The position numbers and the translations under genes are program-made. The notes under the pieces are model-generated. The model searched no databases. It saw only the letters and a program-made list of their open reading frames with translations, and was not told where the DNA came from. DNA of 64,000 nucleotides. Source: VRUE01 sp040879985. GTDB lineage: Bacteria > Actinomycetota > Thermoleophilia > Solirubrobacterales > 70-9. Location: contig JBBDJH010000021.1 of the NCBI GenBank assembly GCA_040879985.1, positions 1-64,000 on the forward strand, given 5' to 3'. Positions 17,663-26,508 of the stretch are shown piece by piece (within the stretch, counting starts at the first letter, position 1; every line of letters begins with the position of its first letter).

Positions 17663-17781
17663 ACGCCGAAAACCAAGCAGGTCGGGGGACGCAGGGAGGA
17701 TCGGTGAGGGAGCGCACACTAGTGCGTGACCGAACCGACCGGACCGAGGACCCCGAGATGCGCCGGTTTGCAGGCGTCTAG
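17659..17781 (+). repeat. Palindromic element family C, copy 1
   Basis: Outer arms CTAGACGCC (17659-17667) and GGCGTCTAG (17773-17781) are perfect reverse complements. The left arm contains the TAG stop of the zinc-ribbon gene, and the right arm ends one base before the terminal stop triplet of the convergent polyprenyl synthase gene. Between them lies a core shared with the copy at 39522: it begins GAAAACCAAGCAGGTCGGGG, has a small hairpin (CGCAC-ACTA-GTGCG, 17713-17726) in its middle and ends CCCCGAGATGCGCCGGTTTG. The two core ends are partly complementary, so the whole unit can fold into one long stem. Confidence 0.75.
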
Positions 17782-18747
17782 TCAGGCGTAGCGTTGGACT
17801 ACGCCATCGGCGACCAGGTCGAGCAGCTTGCGCCGTTCGGCGTCGAAGCCGGCTCGGGCCAGCCGACGCTTGGCTTCGGCGACCATCTCCAGGGCGCGGG
17901 CGCGTACCTCACGCAGCGCCCCCGTCGCCGCGATCCGGTCGCACAGCGCCGCGGCGGCCGCAGCGTCGAGCGAGCGCAGGTCGACCCGGCGGATCTCGGG
18001 GTCGCGCTCGGCGGCGAGGATCAGCGGCAGCGTCACGGTGCCGTCGAGCAGATCCGTGCCCCGCGCCTTGCCGGTCCGCTCCGGCGGGCCGGCGATGTCG
18101 AGCACGTCATCGAGCAGCTGGAAGGCGAGGCCGATCGCGGTGCCGAAGCCGCCCAAGGCCTCCTCGTCGCGGCCGAGCAGGCAGGCGCATTCGAACAGGG
18201 TGCCGGTCTTGAGCCGGCAGCGCTCCAGGTAGCGCTGCTCGCCGATCGAGCTGTCGTAGGCATCGTGGCGCTGGACCAGCTCGCCGCGGGCCAGCGCCAC
18301 CGAGGCGCCGGCAAGCAGCTCGATCGCGCGCCGATCCTGCGCCGTGGCGAGCAGCGCGAAGGCGCGCGAGAAAAGCAGGTCGCCGAGCGCCGTGGCGCGC
18401 TCGCGGCCCGCCGTGGCGGCGACCGTCGGCCGGCCGCGGCGCAGCGGCGCGGCGTCGAGCACGTCGTCGTGGACCAGCGTCGCCATGTGGATCAGCTCGA
18501 TTGCGGCCGCCGCGCGGACCGCCGCGTCGTCCCCCTCCTCGCCGGCGCAGAGCAGGACGAGCATCGGCCGCAGGCGCTTGCCGCCGGCCTCCAGGGTCTG
18601 CGCCGCGTCGCCGGCCAGAGCCTCGCCGTGGCCCCCCACCTGCTCGCGCAGAAGCTGCTCGACCCGCCCCAGCCGCGCCGGCAGCCAGCGGCTCGAGGCA
18701 TCGAGCACCGCGGTGACCGGAGGGGGAACGGCGGAGTGGCGGGTCAC
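17782..18747 (-). CDS. Polyprenyl diphosphate synthase (menaquinone side chain, probable)
   Basis: A 321-residue all-helical trans-prenyltransferase. GKRLRP at 56-61 binds diphosphate, HDDVLD at 93-98 is the first Asp-rich motif, and LLDDVLD near residue 213 is the second; both chelate the magnesium-diphosphate substrates. Length fits the long-chain (hepta/octa/nonaprenyl) class. The ATG at 18747 overlaps the stop of the methyltransferase gene upstream (ATGA). That enzyme performs the last step of menaquinone synthesis, so this enzyme probably makes the isoprenoid tail. It converges with the zinc-ribbon gene through a family C element. The exact chain length cannot be read from sequence. Confidence 0.9.
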   Translation of the reverse strand: MTRHSAVPPPVTAVLDASSRWLPARLGRVEQLLREQVGGHGEALAGDAAQTLEAGGKRLRPMLVLLCAGEEGDDAAVRAAAAIELIHMATLVHDDVLDAAPLRRGRPTVAATAGRERATALGDLLFSRAFALLATAQDRRAIELLAGASVALARGELVQRHDAYDSSIGEQRYLERCRLKTGTLFECACLLGRDEEALGGFGTAIGLAFQLLDDVLDIAGPPERTGKARGTDLLDGTVTLPLILAAERDPEIRRVDLRSLDAAAAAALCDRIAATGALREVRARALEMVAEAKRRLARAGFDAERRKLLDLVADGVVQRYA

Positions 18748-19478
18748 TCCGACGCGACGCCGCTGTGGATCGCGACGATTCCGCCGGCGAGAACGGTCCA
18801 GCGGATCCGCGTCAGGCCTGCGGCGTCCATTTTCTCCGCCAAGCGCCGCGGACTTGGAAAACTGCGCACGGATTCAGGCAGGTAGCTGTAAGCGGCCGAG
18901 TCGCTGCCGAAGTGGCCGAGCAACGGAACAATGCGGTCAAACCAGAGGGAGTAGAAAGTGGAGAGGGGCGGCCGTGTCGGTTGAGTGATCTCCAGAATGA
19001 CGAGCCGCCCACCCGGCCGCAACACCCTACGCATCTCAACCAGGCCCCGGTCCAGATCCGCGAGATTGCGTACCGCGAAACCGACCGCGACCGCATCGAA
19101 ACGCCCGTCGTCGTAAGGCAGGCTGAGCGCATCCGCCCACTCGAACCTGACGGACGCGCCCCTATCGGCGGCCTTCTCCCGTGCCAGATCCAGCATCGGC
19201 TCCGAAAAATCGCAGCCGACGACGTGGCCGCCGGGAAGAACCCGCTGGGCGAGCTCTAAAGACAGATCCCCGGTGCCGCAGCAGGCATCCAGCACCGCGG
19301 CACCCGGTTTCAGTTCGGCACGATCGGCCGCACGCTCGCGCCAGCTGTGGTGCAACCCGGCGGTCATCACCGAATTAAGGAGGTCATAGCGACCGGCGAC
19401 ACGATCGAACATGCCTTGAACCTGCTGTGCGAAATCAGCAGACTCTCGCGAAGGCTGGGGCCGGGTGTCAGGATTCAT
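18744..19478 (-). CDS. menG: Demethylmenaquinone methyltransferase, UbiE/MenG family
   Basis: A 244-residue class I SAM methyltransferase. FDRVAGRYDLLNSVMTAGLH is the UbiE/COQ5 signature near the N-terminus, VLDACCGTGDLSLEL the SAM-binding glycine loop, and NLADLDRGLVEMRRVLRPGG the family motif with LEI after it. It methylates demethylmenaquinone, the quinone used by the downstream b6c complex. I start at the ATG of 19478; a TTG at 19505 would add nine residues but lies inside a family C-like element. No Shine-Dalgarno is seen at either. Cotranscribed with the polyprenyl synthase. Confidence 0.9.
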   Translation of the reverse strand: MNPDTRPQPSRESADFAQQVQGMFDRVAGRYDLLNSVMTAGLHHSWRERAADRAELKPGAAVLDACCGTGDLSLELAQRVLPGGHVVGCDFSEPMLDLAREKAADRGASVRFEWADALSLPYDDGRFDAVAVGFAVRNLADLDRGLVEMRRVLRPGGRLVILEITQPTRPPLSTFYSLWFDRIVPLLGHFGSDSAAYSYLPESVRSFPSPRRLAEKMDAAGLTRIRWTVLAGGIVAIHSGVASE

Positions 19479-19486
19479 GTGCGTGG

Positions 19487-19590
19487 CTGGCGCGCGCCGG
19501 ACCAAGCGGGGCGAGGACGCAGGGAGGCTGAATAGCAGCGCTATTCAGCCGACTGAGGACGCTGCACCGCGCAGTGTCCGCCGCCGCCAG
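19487..19590 (+). repeat. Degenerate family C-like palindromic element
   Basis: ACCAAGC followed by GGGGCGAGGACGCAGGGAGG matches the left core of the two clear family C copies with a few changes. The middle hairpin is replaced by GCTGAATAG-CAGCG-CTATTCAGC. Outer arms CTGGCGCGCGCCGGAC (19487-19502) and GTCCGCCGCCGCCAG (19576-19590) are imperfect complements. It lies between the menG start and the qcrC end and probably overlaps the menG leader. The weaker match makes this the least certain of the ten elements. Confidence 0.4.
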
Positions 19591-19630
19591 ACGCGTGCAG
19601 GAATTCTGACACACGGTCCCGGCCTTCGCC

Positions 19631-20332
19631 CTAGTCGAGCGATGCCAGGAAGTCGGCCAGCTCGTCGAGCTTCCTGGGAGGCAGGTCCCTGAAGGAGGGC
19701 ATGATGCCCGGGCCGATTTCGACCGAGCGCAGGATCGCCGCCCGCGGGACCTGGCTGGCGATGTGGGTGAGGTCCGGGCCGGGGCCGTGGTTGCCGTTCT
19801 TGCCGAGCTGGTGGCAGGCCAGGCAGCCGGCGCCGGCGACGACCTCCTTGCCGGCCTCGTAACGCGGCGCGACGTCCATTTCGATCTCGGTCGGCGAGCC
19901 GGCCGTGGCGCCGAGGAAGGTCAGGTAGGCCATCGCGACGATCGTCAGCACGCCGGCGGTGGTGGCGATCGGGCGGCGCGCCGGGTTGCGCTCCGGGCCG
20001 CGGTCGTAGAAGGGCAGCAGGAGCAGCAGGACCATGCAGATCGTCGGGATGCCGATCGTCGCGATCGGGACCAGCTCCGGCGGTTTGATCACGCGCAGGA
20101 CCTCGAAGAGGAAGAAGAAGTACCACTCGGGGCGCGGCACGTAGGTGGTCGAGGTCGGGTCGGCCTTCGGCCCCTGCTCGGCGCCGAGCACGATCGACAT
20201 CACGATGATCACTCCGACCACCAGCAGCGCCATCGTCGAGTCCTTCATCACCGCGTAGGGGAAGAAGGGCTTGCCCTTCTTCTTGAGCAGCTCGTACTCC
20301 TCGAGGTAGGCCTGTTTGTCGCGCGCCTTCAT
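19631..20332 (-). CDS. qcrC: Quinol-cytochrome c reductase, subunit IV-cytochrome c fusion
   Basis: A 233-residue product starting at 20332, where ATGA overlaps the stop of the cytochrome b gene. Residues about 35-145 resemble subunit IV of b6f complexes: three hydrophobic helices, PRPEWYFFFLFEVLRVI and the PPELVPIATIG loop of the quinol site. Residues about 150-233 are a cytochrome c domain with the haem-binding C-x-x-C-H at 170-174 and a later Met (GPGIMPSF) as the likely axial ligand. This fused architecture is known from the Bacillus QcrC protein. It passes electrons from menaquinol to a terminal oxidase or soluble carrier. Confidence 0.9.
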   Translation of the reverse strand: MKARDKQAYLEEYELLKKKGKPFFPYAVMKDSTMALLVVGVIIVMSIVLGAEQGPKADPTSTTYVPRPEWYFFFLFEVLRVIKPPELVPIATIGIPTICMVLLLLLPFYDRGPERNPARRPIATTAGVLTIVAMAYLTFLGATAGSPTEIEMDVAPRYEAGKEVVAGAGCLACHQLGKNGNHGPGPDLTHIASQVPRAAILRSVEIGPGIMPSFRDLPPRKLDELADFLASLD

Positions 20333-21189
20333 CCAGCGTCCACCGATGAGGTCGGCTTGGCCGCCTTGGGCCGCTCCGCGCGCACCCACGGCGGTGCGGT
20401 CGTGCCGAGCTTGACGACGAGGTAGAGGTGGGCGCCGATCAGGGCGATCAGGGCGCCCGGGATGAGCAGCATGTGGATCGCGTAGAAGCGGGCGAGCGTC
20501 GTCGCCCCCAGCTCCGGGCCGGCGCGCAGGAAGTCGCTCAGGTAGGGGCCGACGACCGGGCCGGTGCCGTTGATGTTGATGCCGACGATCGAGGCCCAGA
20601 AGGAGCGCTGGTCGAAGGGCAGCAGGTAGCCGGTGAAGGCCATCGTCATCGTCAAGATCAGCAGCACGACCCCGATCACCCAGTTGAGCTCGCGCGGGTA
20701 CTTGTAGGCGCCGAAGAAGAAGGTGCGCCCCATGTGCAGGAAGATCAGGATCACCATCACGCTGGATCCCCATTTGTGCATGCCGTGCACGAAAGCGCCG
20801 AGGAAGACCTCGTTGTTGATGTGGGAGATCGAGGCGTAGGCCTGGGTGACCGAGGGCGTGTAGAACATCGCCAGGAAGACCCCGGTGACCGCCTGGACGA
20901 TGAAGGCGAAGAGCGTCGCCGAGCCGAGCGTGTAGTACCAGTTGGTCCCCTTCGGCACCTTGCGGAAGAGCATTCCGGTGAGGAAGCCGGTCGCGGCGGT
21001 GCGCTGGTCGACCCAGGCGAGCACGTCGACCGGCGCCTCCTTGGCGCGCTCGCCGAGCCGCGCGGCGTCGGAGGGCCGCTGCGGCGGCGCCGTCTTGAGG
21101 TCGGCCGGGGCGGCGCCCTTGGCGCCGTTGCCCTCGCCGGGCTTGGCCGGTTTACGCAACGGAGCTGGGATCAGCGAGTCGAGCTTCAT
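20329..21189 (-). CDS. qcrB: Quinol-cytochrome c reductase cytochrome b subunit, b6 type
   Basis: A 286-residue membrane protein. After a long charged N-terminus (about 60 residues, proline-rich), four helices hold two b haems. Likely ligands are H138 and H152 in the second helix and H239 and H254 in the fourth. The spacings of 14 and 15 residues are those of b6-type cytochromes; mitochondrial-type cytochrome b has 14 and 14. The short length (split from subunit IV) says the same. It sits between the Rieske gene (7 nt downstream of it) and the fusion subunit gene. Confidence 0.93.
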   Translation of the reverse strand: MKLDSLIPAPLRKPAKPGEGNGAKGAAPADLKTAPPQRPSDAARLGERAKEAPVDVLAWVDQRTAATGFLTGMLFRKVPKGTNWYYTLGSATLFAFIVQAVTGVFLAMFYTPSVTQAYASISHINNEVFLGAFVHGMHKWGSSVMVILIFLHMGRTFFFGAYKYPRELNWVIGVVLLILTMTMAFTGYLLPFDQRSFWASIVGININGTGPVVGPYLSDFLRAGPELGATTLARFYAIHMLLIPGALIALIGAHLYLVVKLGTTAPPWVRAERPKAAKPTSSVDAG

Positions 21190-21196
21190 CTAGGCA

Positions 21197-21889
21197 TCAA
21201 CCACTCGGCGGCGGGAAGGTGGACGGGCGGGGCGGGTAGAGGTACTCCCAGATGCCGCCGGTGAACTCGCCCGGATCGCGGGCGCGCACCGGCTTGAGCT
21301 GCGAGGTGACGCTGTAGCGGGGGCCGAGCTCGACCTGCCCGTTGCGGATCCTCGTCTGGAACTGGTCGAGCGGCCGCACCGGTGGGCCGCCGATGACTTT
21401 GCCGACGAAGTCGTAGACGCCGCCGTGGCAGGGGCAGATGAAGTTGCCCGCCGCCTCGACGAAGCGCACCGGGCAACCGAGGTGGACGCAGCGGTTGGAG
21501 ACGGCGATCATCTGCTGCGGATCCTCGCCGAGCTGCTTCGAGCCCCTGCGCACGTAGGCGGTCGTCTTGCCGACGTCGCCGATCCCCTCGGTCTCGGTAA
21601 AGACGACCTGGCGGTAGGTGTCCGCGACGAAGTCGCCGACCGGGCCGACCGCCTCCCAGCGCTCCTTGCCGCGGTGGAAGATCGGCGCCACCGCGAAGCC
21701 GACGGCGGGCAGGACGATCGCCGCGCCGGCGACGCCGCCGAGCGCCTGCGAGGCGACCGTGAAGGCGCGGCGGCGAGTCATCGACTCGCCCTCGAAGTAG
21801 CCGGGAGGGTCGGGCTTCGCCCGCTCCGCCGGGCTCGCGCCCTCGGTCCCGTTTCGCTTGTTTGCCTCGTCAGCCAATCTGTGCCCCAC
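21197..21889 (-). CDS. qcrA: Rieske iron-sulfur subunit of the quinol-cytochrome c reductase
   Basis: A 230-residue product. Ligands of the 2Fe-2S cluster are visible: C134 and H136 in CVHLGC, C152 and H155 in CPCHGG, with C139 and C154 as the stabilising disulfide. Residues 38-60 carry TRRRAF followed by a hydrophobic helix, which resembles an uncleaved twin-arginine signal anchor; Rieske proteins are classic Tat substrates. Start is the GTG at 21889, 15 nt after a TAAACT box; an ATG at 21781 is an alternative that would still retain the twin-arginine segment. First gene of qcrABC. Confidence 0.93.
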   Translation of the reverse strand: MGHRLADEANKRNGTEGASPAERAKPDPPGYFEGESMTRRRAFTVASQALGGVAGAAIVLPAVGFAVAPIFHRGKERWEAVGPVGDFVADTYRQVVFTETEGIGDVGKTTAYVRRGSKQLGEDPQQMIAVSNRCVHLGCPVRFVEAAGNFICPCHGGVYDFVGKVIGGPPVRPLDQFQTRIRNGQVELGPRYSVTSQLKPVRARDPGEFTGGIWEYLYPPRPSTFPPPSG

Positions 21890-21904
21890 TCGACAGGGTC
21901 GCGC

Positions 21905-21910
21905 AGTTTA
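21905..21910 (-). promoter_or_regulatory. Putative -10 box of qcrABC
   Basis: TAAACT on the minus strand ends 15 nt before the GTG start of the Rieske gene, giving a predicted leader of about 8 nt. The same hexamer stands before hemB. No clear -35 box. Confidence 0.35.
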
Positions 21911-22016
21911 TTCCCTCGGCGGCGCGACCGAAGTCGCGAGGGTCCGGGCCTGCCCGCGGGCTGGGCTTTTGTGTACAGAAGGTTAACGAGCCGCACAGTC
22001 TGGGTGGGCGGGCTGG

Positions 22017-22022
22017 TATAAG
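22017..22022 (+). promoter_or_regulatory. Putative -10 box of MMPL-2
   Basis: TATAAG followed by 8 nt and then the GTG start of the MMPL-2 gene. The last position is not the expected T, but spacing fits the leaderless pattern found repeatedly in this window and there is no Shine-Dalgarno sequence. Confidence 0.35.
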
Positions 22023-22030
22023 CACCAGGC

Positions 22031-25000
22031 GTGTCTATTCGCCGTCGGGAGGAGAGGCGGTTGCCGCTCTCGTTGCGGCGGCCAAGGGCCGTGCTGGCCG
22101 CAGCACTGGCGATCATCGCCGTGCTCGCCGTGCTCGGCTTCGGGGTCAAGGACGACCTGCGCCCGGTCTCGATCGGCATCGCCGGCACCGAGTCGGACCG
22201 TGCCGGCGAGCTGGTCGAGGAGCACTTCGGCGAGACCGCCCCCTTCGCGATCCTGCTGCAGGGGCCGCCGCGGGAGCTGGACCGCCAGGGGCCCGCGCTG
22301 ATCGAGGCGCTGCGCGAGGACCCGACCGTCTCGACGATCTCGCCGTGGGACCGGGGCAGCGTCGAGCGCCTGCGACCGGGGCCGCGCGAGGCGCTGATCC
22401 TGGCCGACTTTCACGTCGACTCCGAGCAGGCGGTCGAGGAGACCGTCCCCTACCTCGAACGGACGCTCGAGCGGCAGATCTCGCCGCCGGTACGCGCCAC
22501 CCAGTCGGGCTTCGCCAGCCTGCTGCGGGCGCTTCAGCACGAGACGGTCGAGTCGACCGAGCGGGCCGAGCTGATCGCGATCCCCTTCCTGCTGCTCGTC
22601 CTCCTGCTCGTCTTCCGCTCGCCGGTCGCCGCGGCGATCCCGCTCGCCTTCGGCGCGGTGACGGTGATCTCCTCGCGTGGCGTGCTGGCGATCGCCAGCA
22701 ACTGGATCGCGATCGACGGCTTCGCGCTGACCGTCTGCTCGATGATGGGGCTCGCCCTCGGGGTCGACTACGCGCTGCTGATGGTCTCGCGCTTCCGCGA
22801 GGAGCTGCTCGCCGGGGCGGCGCCGCTGGAGGCCGCGCGGATGACCCGGCGCACCGCCGGGCGCACCACCGTCTTCGCCGGCTCGACCCTCTTCCTGGCG
22901 ATGATCGCGCTGCTCTTCGTGATGCCCGGCACGCTGCTGATCTCGCTGGCAGGCACCGCGATCCTGGTCACCGCGATCAGCGTCCTCGTCGCCGCCCTGG
23001 CCGGCCCCGCGCTGCTGGTCCTCACCGGGCACAACGTCAACCGCTGGCGGATCGGCGGCGCCGGCGACGGCGCCGGGCTGATGACCCTGGTCCGCGGCGC
23101 GCTCAGCCGGCCGCTGCTGGCGACGCTGCTGATCGGCGGCCTGGTGATGCTGCTTGCCGCACCGGTGCTGGCGCTGAAAACCGGCCCGCCCTCCGCCGAG
23201 CAGCTTCCCGAGGACAACACCGCCCGCCAGGATGCGGAGTTGATCGCGGCGACGACCGGCCCCGGCTGGGAAGCGCCCTTCGTGCTCGTCGCGGTTTCCG
23301 AGCAGGGGCCGATCGCGGGGCCCCGCAAGCTCGCCACGCTGAGCCGCTGGCAGCAGCGCATCGCCGCCGACCCGGGCGTGCAGGCGGTGATCGGGCCGGC
23401 GCGGATCCGGCCCGAGGCGCAGCGCCTGCGCGAGGGCGGCAACGATCTGCTCGCCGAACGCGGCGAGGCGTCGCCGCGCGAACTGCAGAAACTCGGCGAC
23501 CGCCTCGGCGGCGCCACCGACGCCGTCGCCCAGCTGCGCGAGGGCATCTCCAAAGCGAGCTACGGCGCCGGTCTGCTCGCGACCGGCTCGGGCCGGGCCG
23601 GCGAGGGCGCGGCGCAGCTCGAAGCGGGGATCGCCAAAGCGGCGGCCGGGGCCGAACAAGCGATCGCCGCGCTCGACCGGCTCGCCGCCGGTTCGGAGCG
23701 GATCACCGCCGGGCAGCAGGAAGCCCAGCTCGGGGCGCTCTCGCTGAAAGGCGACTCGAACGCGCTGCTGAGCCGGGTGCGCGACCGGGCGCTGGAGGAC
23801 GCGCGCAGCCTGCGCGCCAACCTGGCGCGGCGCGCGACGGCCGACCCGACCCTCGCCACCGAGCTGCGCGAAGCCGAACGGCTGGTGCAGACCCTGGCGA
23901 TCGCCCGCAACGACGCCCAGCGGGTCAACGGCCTCGCCGAGCAGCTCCACCGCGGCGAGGTCAGGCTGACCGAAGGCAACCGCAAACTGCAGGACGGGAT
24001 CGAGCAGCTGGCCGCGGGGGCCGGCGACCTGCCGGGGGGGCTCGGGCAGCTCCGCGACGGCGCCGCCCAACTGGTCGGTGGGCTCGGTCAGCTGCGCGGC
24101 GGGGCCGACACGCTCGAACAGCGCCTCAGCGAAGGCTTCCAACGCTCGCAGCCGCTGCAGCGGGGGCTGCGCCGCGCCAACGTCGAGGTCAGCGTCAGCG
24201 CCGAGCGCGCCGGCCGCAAACTCGACCGATTACGACGCTCCTCACCCGGCATCTTCGATTCCGGCTACTTCGTCCTCTCCGCCCTGCAGGGCGCGCCCGC
24301 GGAGGAGCGCGGCCGGGTCGACCGGGTCGTCGACCTCGACCACGGCGGCCAGGCGGCGCAGATGGTCGTGATCCCCCGCTATACCTTCAACACGCCCGGC
24401 TCGCGGGCGCTGAACGCGCGCCTCAAAGACGACGCCGCGGGCCTGGCGGCGGCGAGCGGCACGACCACCGGCGTCAGCGGCGGCGCCGCGCAGCTGATCG
24501 ACTACACCGACACGATCTCCGAGCGGATCCCGCTGATGGTCGCGGTGATCACGATCGCCACCTTCCTGATCCTCGTCGTCGTCCTGCGAGCGCTGCTGCT
24601 CGCGGCGATCGCGGTCGCGCTCAACCTGATCACGGTCGCGGTCGCCTTCGGCGTCCTCACCCTGCTCTTCGACGTGCCCGACGGCTGGCCGCTCGGCGGC
24701 CACAGCTACGTCGACGCGATCGGCGCCGCGGGGATCTTCGGGATCGTCTTCGGCCTCTCGATCGACTATGCCGTCTTCCTGCTGATGCGGATGCGCGAGC
24801 ACTACGAGAACAACACCTCCAACGAGGAGGCGATCGTCTTCGGGCTGGAAAAGACGGCGCGGGTGATCACCGGCGCCGCGGCGATCATGATGGCGGTCTT
24901 CGTCGCCTTCGCCGGCGCGCCGATCGCGACGATCAGCCAGCTCGGCGTCGGGCTCGCGGTCGCCGTGCTGCTCGATGCGACGGTGATCCGCATCGTCCTG

Positions 25001-25105
25001 CTGCCGGCGCTGATGCTGCTGCTCGGCGACCGGGTCTGGTGGCTGCCGCGACCGTTGGAGAGAATCCTGCCCGAGATCGATCTTCACGGCTCGCGGGCGG
25101 GTTAG
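22031..25105 (+). CDS. MMPL/RND family transporter (MMPL-2)
   Basis: A 1024-residue paralogue of MMPL-1 with the same start pattern (a basic segment with RRPRAVLAAAL, then the first helix), the same loop motif (HFGETAPFAILLQGPP) and both proton-relay Asp-Tyr pairs: GVDYALLMVSRFREE (about 243) and LSIDYAVFLLMRMREHY (about 909). The second exported region (about 390-830) again carries heptad-like A-G-L-Q repeats and is slightly shorter than in MMPL-1. Both end with VWWLPRPLER. Substrate unknown; lipid or glycolipid export is the family theme. It is followed after 115 nt by the secreted P2-P1 pair on the same strand. Confidence 0.87.
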   Translation: MSIRRREERRLPLSLRRPRAVLAAALAIIAVLAVLGFGVKDDLRPVSIGIAGTESDRAGELVEEHFGETAPFAILLQGPPRELDRQGPALIEALREDPTVSTISPWDRGSVERLRPGPREALILADFHVDSEQAVEETVPYLERTLERQISPPVRATQSGFASLLRALQHETVESTERAELIAIPFLLLVLLLVFRSPVAAAIPLAFGAVTVISSRGVLAIASNWIAIDGFALTVCSMMGLALGVDYALLMVSRFREELLAGAAPLEAARMTRRTAGRTTVFAGSTLFLAMIALLFVMPGTLLISLAGTAILVTAISVLVAALAGPALLVLTGHNVNRWRIGGAGDGAGLMTLVRGALSRPLLATLLIGGLVMLLAAPVLALKTGPPSAEQLPEDNTARQDAELIAATTGPGWEAPFVLVAVSEQGPIAGPRKLATLSRWQQRIAADPGVQAVIGPARIRPEAQRLREGGNDLLAERGEASPRELQKLGDRLGGATDAVAQLREGISKASYGAGLLATGSGRAGEGAAQLEAGIAKAAAGAEQAIAALDRLAAGSERITAGQQEAQLGALSLKGDSNALLSRVRDRALEDARSLRANLARRATADPTLATELREAERLVQTLAIARNDAQRVNGLAEQLHRGEVRLTEGNRKLQDGIEQLAAGAGDLPGGLGQLRDGAAQLVGGLGQLRGGADTLEQRLSEGFQRSQPLQRGLRRANVEVSVSAERAGRKLDRLRRSSPGIFDSGYFVLSALQGAPAEERGRVDRVVDLDHGGQAAQMVVIPRYTFNTPGSRALNARLKDDAAGLAAASGTTTGVSGGAAQLIDYTDTISERIPLMVAVITIATFLILVVVLRALLLAAIAVALNLITVAVAFGVLTLLFDVPDGWPLGGHSYVDAIGAAGIFGIVFGLSIDYAVFLLMRMREHYENNTSNEEAIVFGLEKTARVITGAAAIMMAVFVAFAGAPIATISQLGVGLAVAVLLDATVIRIVLLPALMLLLGDRVWWLPRPLERILPEIDLHGSRAG

Positions 25106-25220
25106 TAGTAGAGACAGTCTCGGAACTGGTGTATTTTTTGTCGCCGGGGTCGAGGACAGGGGAGCCGGGCGGGCAATCGGCCCGCGGCGGCAGATCAGCG
25201 CAAACAGGAGGGTCGAACCG

Positions 25221-25727
25221 GTGGGAAGCTCAGCAAGATCGTCGTTGTTGCCCAAATTCGTCTTGGCGGCCGCCCTGGCGCTGCTGGTGGCGGCTCCCGC
25301 CGCAACGGCCGCGGAAGGCGAACTGACCCGCGACCAGTACGTCGCCAAGCTGGAGCCGATCTGCAAGGCGAACTCGAACGCCAACGCGCGCATCCTCAAG
25401 GGCGTCAAAGGCCAGGTCAAGAAGGGCAAGCTGGTCCCCGCCGGCAAGCGCTTCATCCGCGCCGCGGGCGCGCTCGGCAGGTCGACCAGGCAGATGGCCA
25501 AGGTGTCCCGCCCGGCCGCCGACGCGGCGAAGCTGGGCAAGTGGTTCGGCTACCTGAAGAGCGAGAAGCGCTTCCTGCAACTGATCGGCAAGGCGCTCAA
25601 GACGGGCAACAAGTTCAAGGCGCAGAAGCTGGCCGTGAAGCTCAACCGCAACAACAACCAGGCCAACAACACGGTGATCAGCTTCGGCTTCGACGAGTGC
25701 CGGATCGACTCCTCGAGGTTCGTCTAG
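25221..25727 (+). CDS. Secreted helical protein, P2 family (P2a)
   Basis: A 168-residue product. Signal peptide residues 1 to about 31 (ending ATAAE). Start GTG with AGGAGGG 8 nt upstream. The mature part is strongly basic (many K) and predicted helical. It is paralogous to the product at 40289: both begin E-L/M-T-R-x-x-Y-V, then EPICKA, a G-KL-x-x-A-x-x-RF/P-x-x-A stretch, and end with a V-x-x-F-x-F/D-x-x-C-R...SRF/V tail, with two shared cysteines. In both places the gene is followed within 6 nt by a P1-family gene. No known domain is recognised; extracytoplasmic location is inferred. Confidence 0.7.
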   Translation: MGSSARSSLLPKFVLAAALALLVAAPAATAAEGELTRDQYVAKLEPICKANSNANARILKGVKGQVKKGKLVPAGKRFIRAAGALGRSTRQMAKVSRPAADAAKLGKWFGYLKSEKRFLQLIGKALKTGNKFKAQKLAVKLNRNNNQANNTVISFGFDECRIDSSRFV

Positions 25728-25728
25728 C

Positions 25729-26505
25729 TTGCGGACAAGCGGCCTGATCGCGCTGGCGCTGATCGCCGCGCTGGCGGTGGCGAGCGCCGCCCAGGCCGAG
25801 AAGGAAATCGAGGGCAACCTGGTCGTCTCCTTCGACGGCGGGATCAAGCCGCGGGCGCTGCCGCGCGTCGGGACGGCGCCCGTCGCCGTGACGATCGACA
25901 GCAGCTTCGCCACCACCGACGGCAGCGAGCCGCTGCCGCAGCTGCGCCAGATCGCGATCGGGATCAACAAGGGCGGCAGGATCTTCGACCGCGGCCTGCC
26001 GACCTGCCAGGTGCGCAGGATCCAGCCGTCGACGATCGCGGCGGCGCGGCGGATCTGCGGCGGCGCGATCGTCGGCAGCGGCAACGTGCGGCTGCGGGTC
26101 GAACTCGCCAACCAGGCGCCCTTCACCTTCAGCGGGCCGATGCTCGTCTTCCACGCCAAGCGCTCCGGCGGCAGCCGCCGCATGCTCGCCCAGGTCTACG
26201 GCAGGAGGCCCCCGTCGGCCTTCGTGCTGCCCTTCAGGATCGTCGAGAAGGGCGGCACCTTCGGCACGCTGATCAAGACGACGTTGCCGAAGGCGGCCCG
26301 CCAGTGGGCCTACGTCACCCACTTCGAGATGAAGCTGCGGCGCGTCTACACCTACAAAGGTCGCAGGCACAGCTACATCAGCGCCGGCTGCGCCGCGCCG
26401 GCGGGGTTCCCCGGCGCGGTCTACCCGTTTGCGCGGGCGAAGTTCGGGTTCGCCGGGGGGACGCGGGTTACGACGACGCTGGTTCGGGACTGCACGGTTA
26501 GGTGA
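25729..26505 (+). CDS. Secreted four-cysteine protein, P1 family (P1c)
   Basis: A 258-residue product starting at TTG 25729, one base after the P2a stop; no ATG or GTG fits the signal peptide (residues 1 to about 22, ending AAQA), so a TTG start with translational coupling is likely. The four family cysteines are present in GLPTC, RICGGA, AGCAAP and the C-terminal DC. It is closest to the P1d protein at 40802: both carry a proline-rich RRPPSAFVLPF or QPPSSYVFPF segment. Family element B copy 1 begins 3 nt after the stop. Confidence 0.75.
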   Translation: MRTSGLIALALIAALAVASAAQAEKEIEGNLVVSFDGGIKPRALPRVGTAPVAVTIDSSFATTDGSEPLPQLRQIAIGINKGGRIFDRGLPTCQVRRIQPSTIAAARRICGGAIVGSGNVRLRVELANQAPFTFSGPMLVFHAKRSGGSRRMLAQVYGRRPPSAFVLPFRIVEKGGTFGTLIKTTLPKAARQWAYVTHFEMKLRRVYTYKGRRHSYISAGCAAPAGFPGAVYPFARAKFGFAGGTRVTTTLVRDCTVR

Positions 26506-26508
26506 TCC

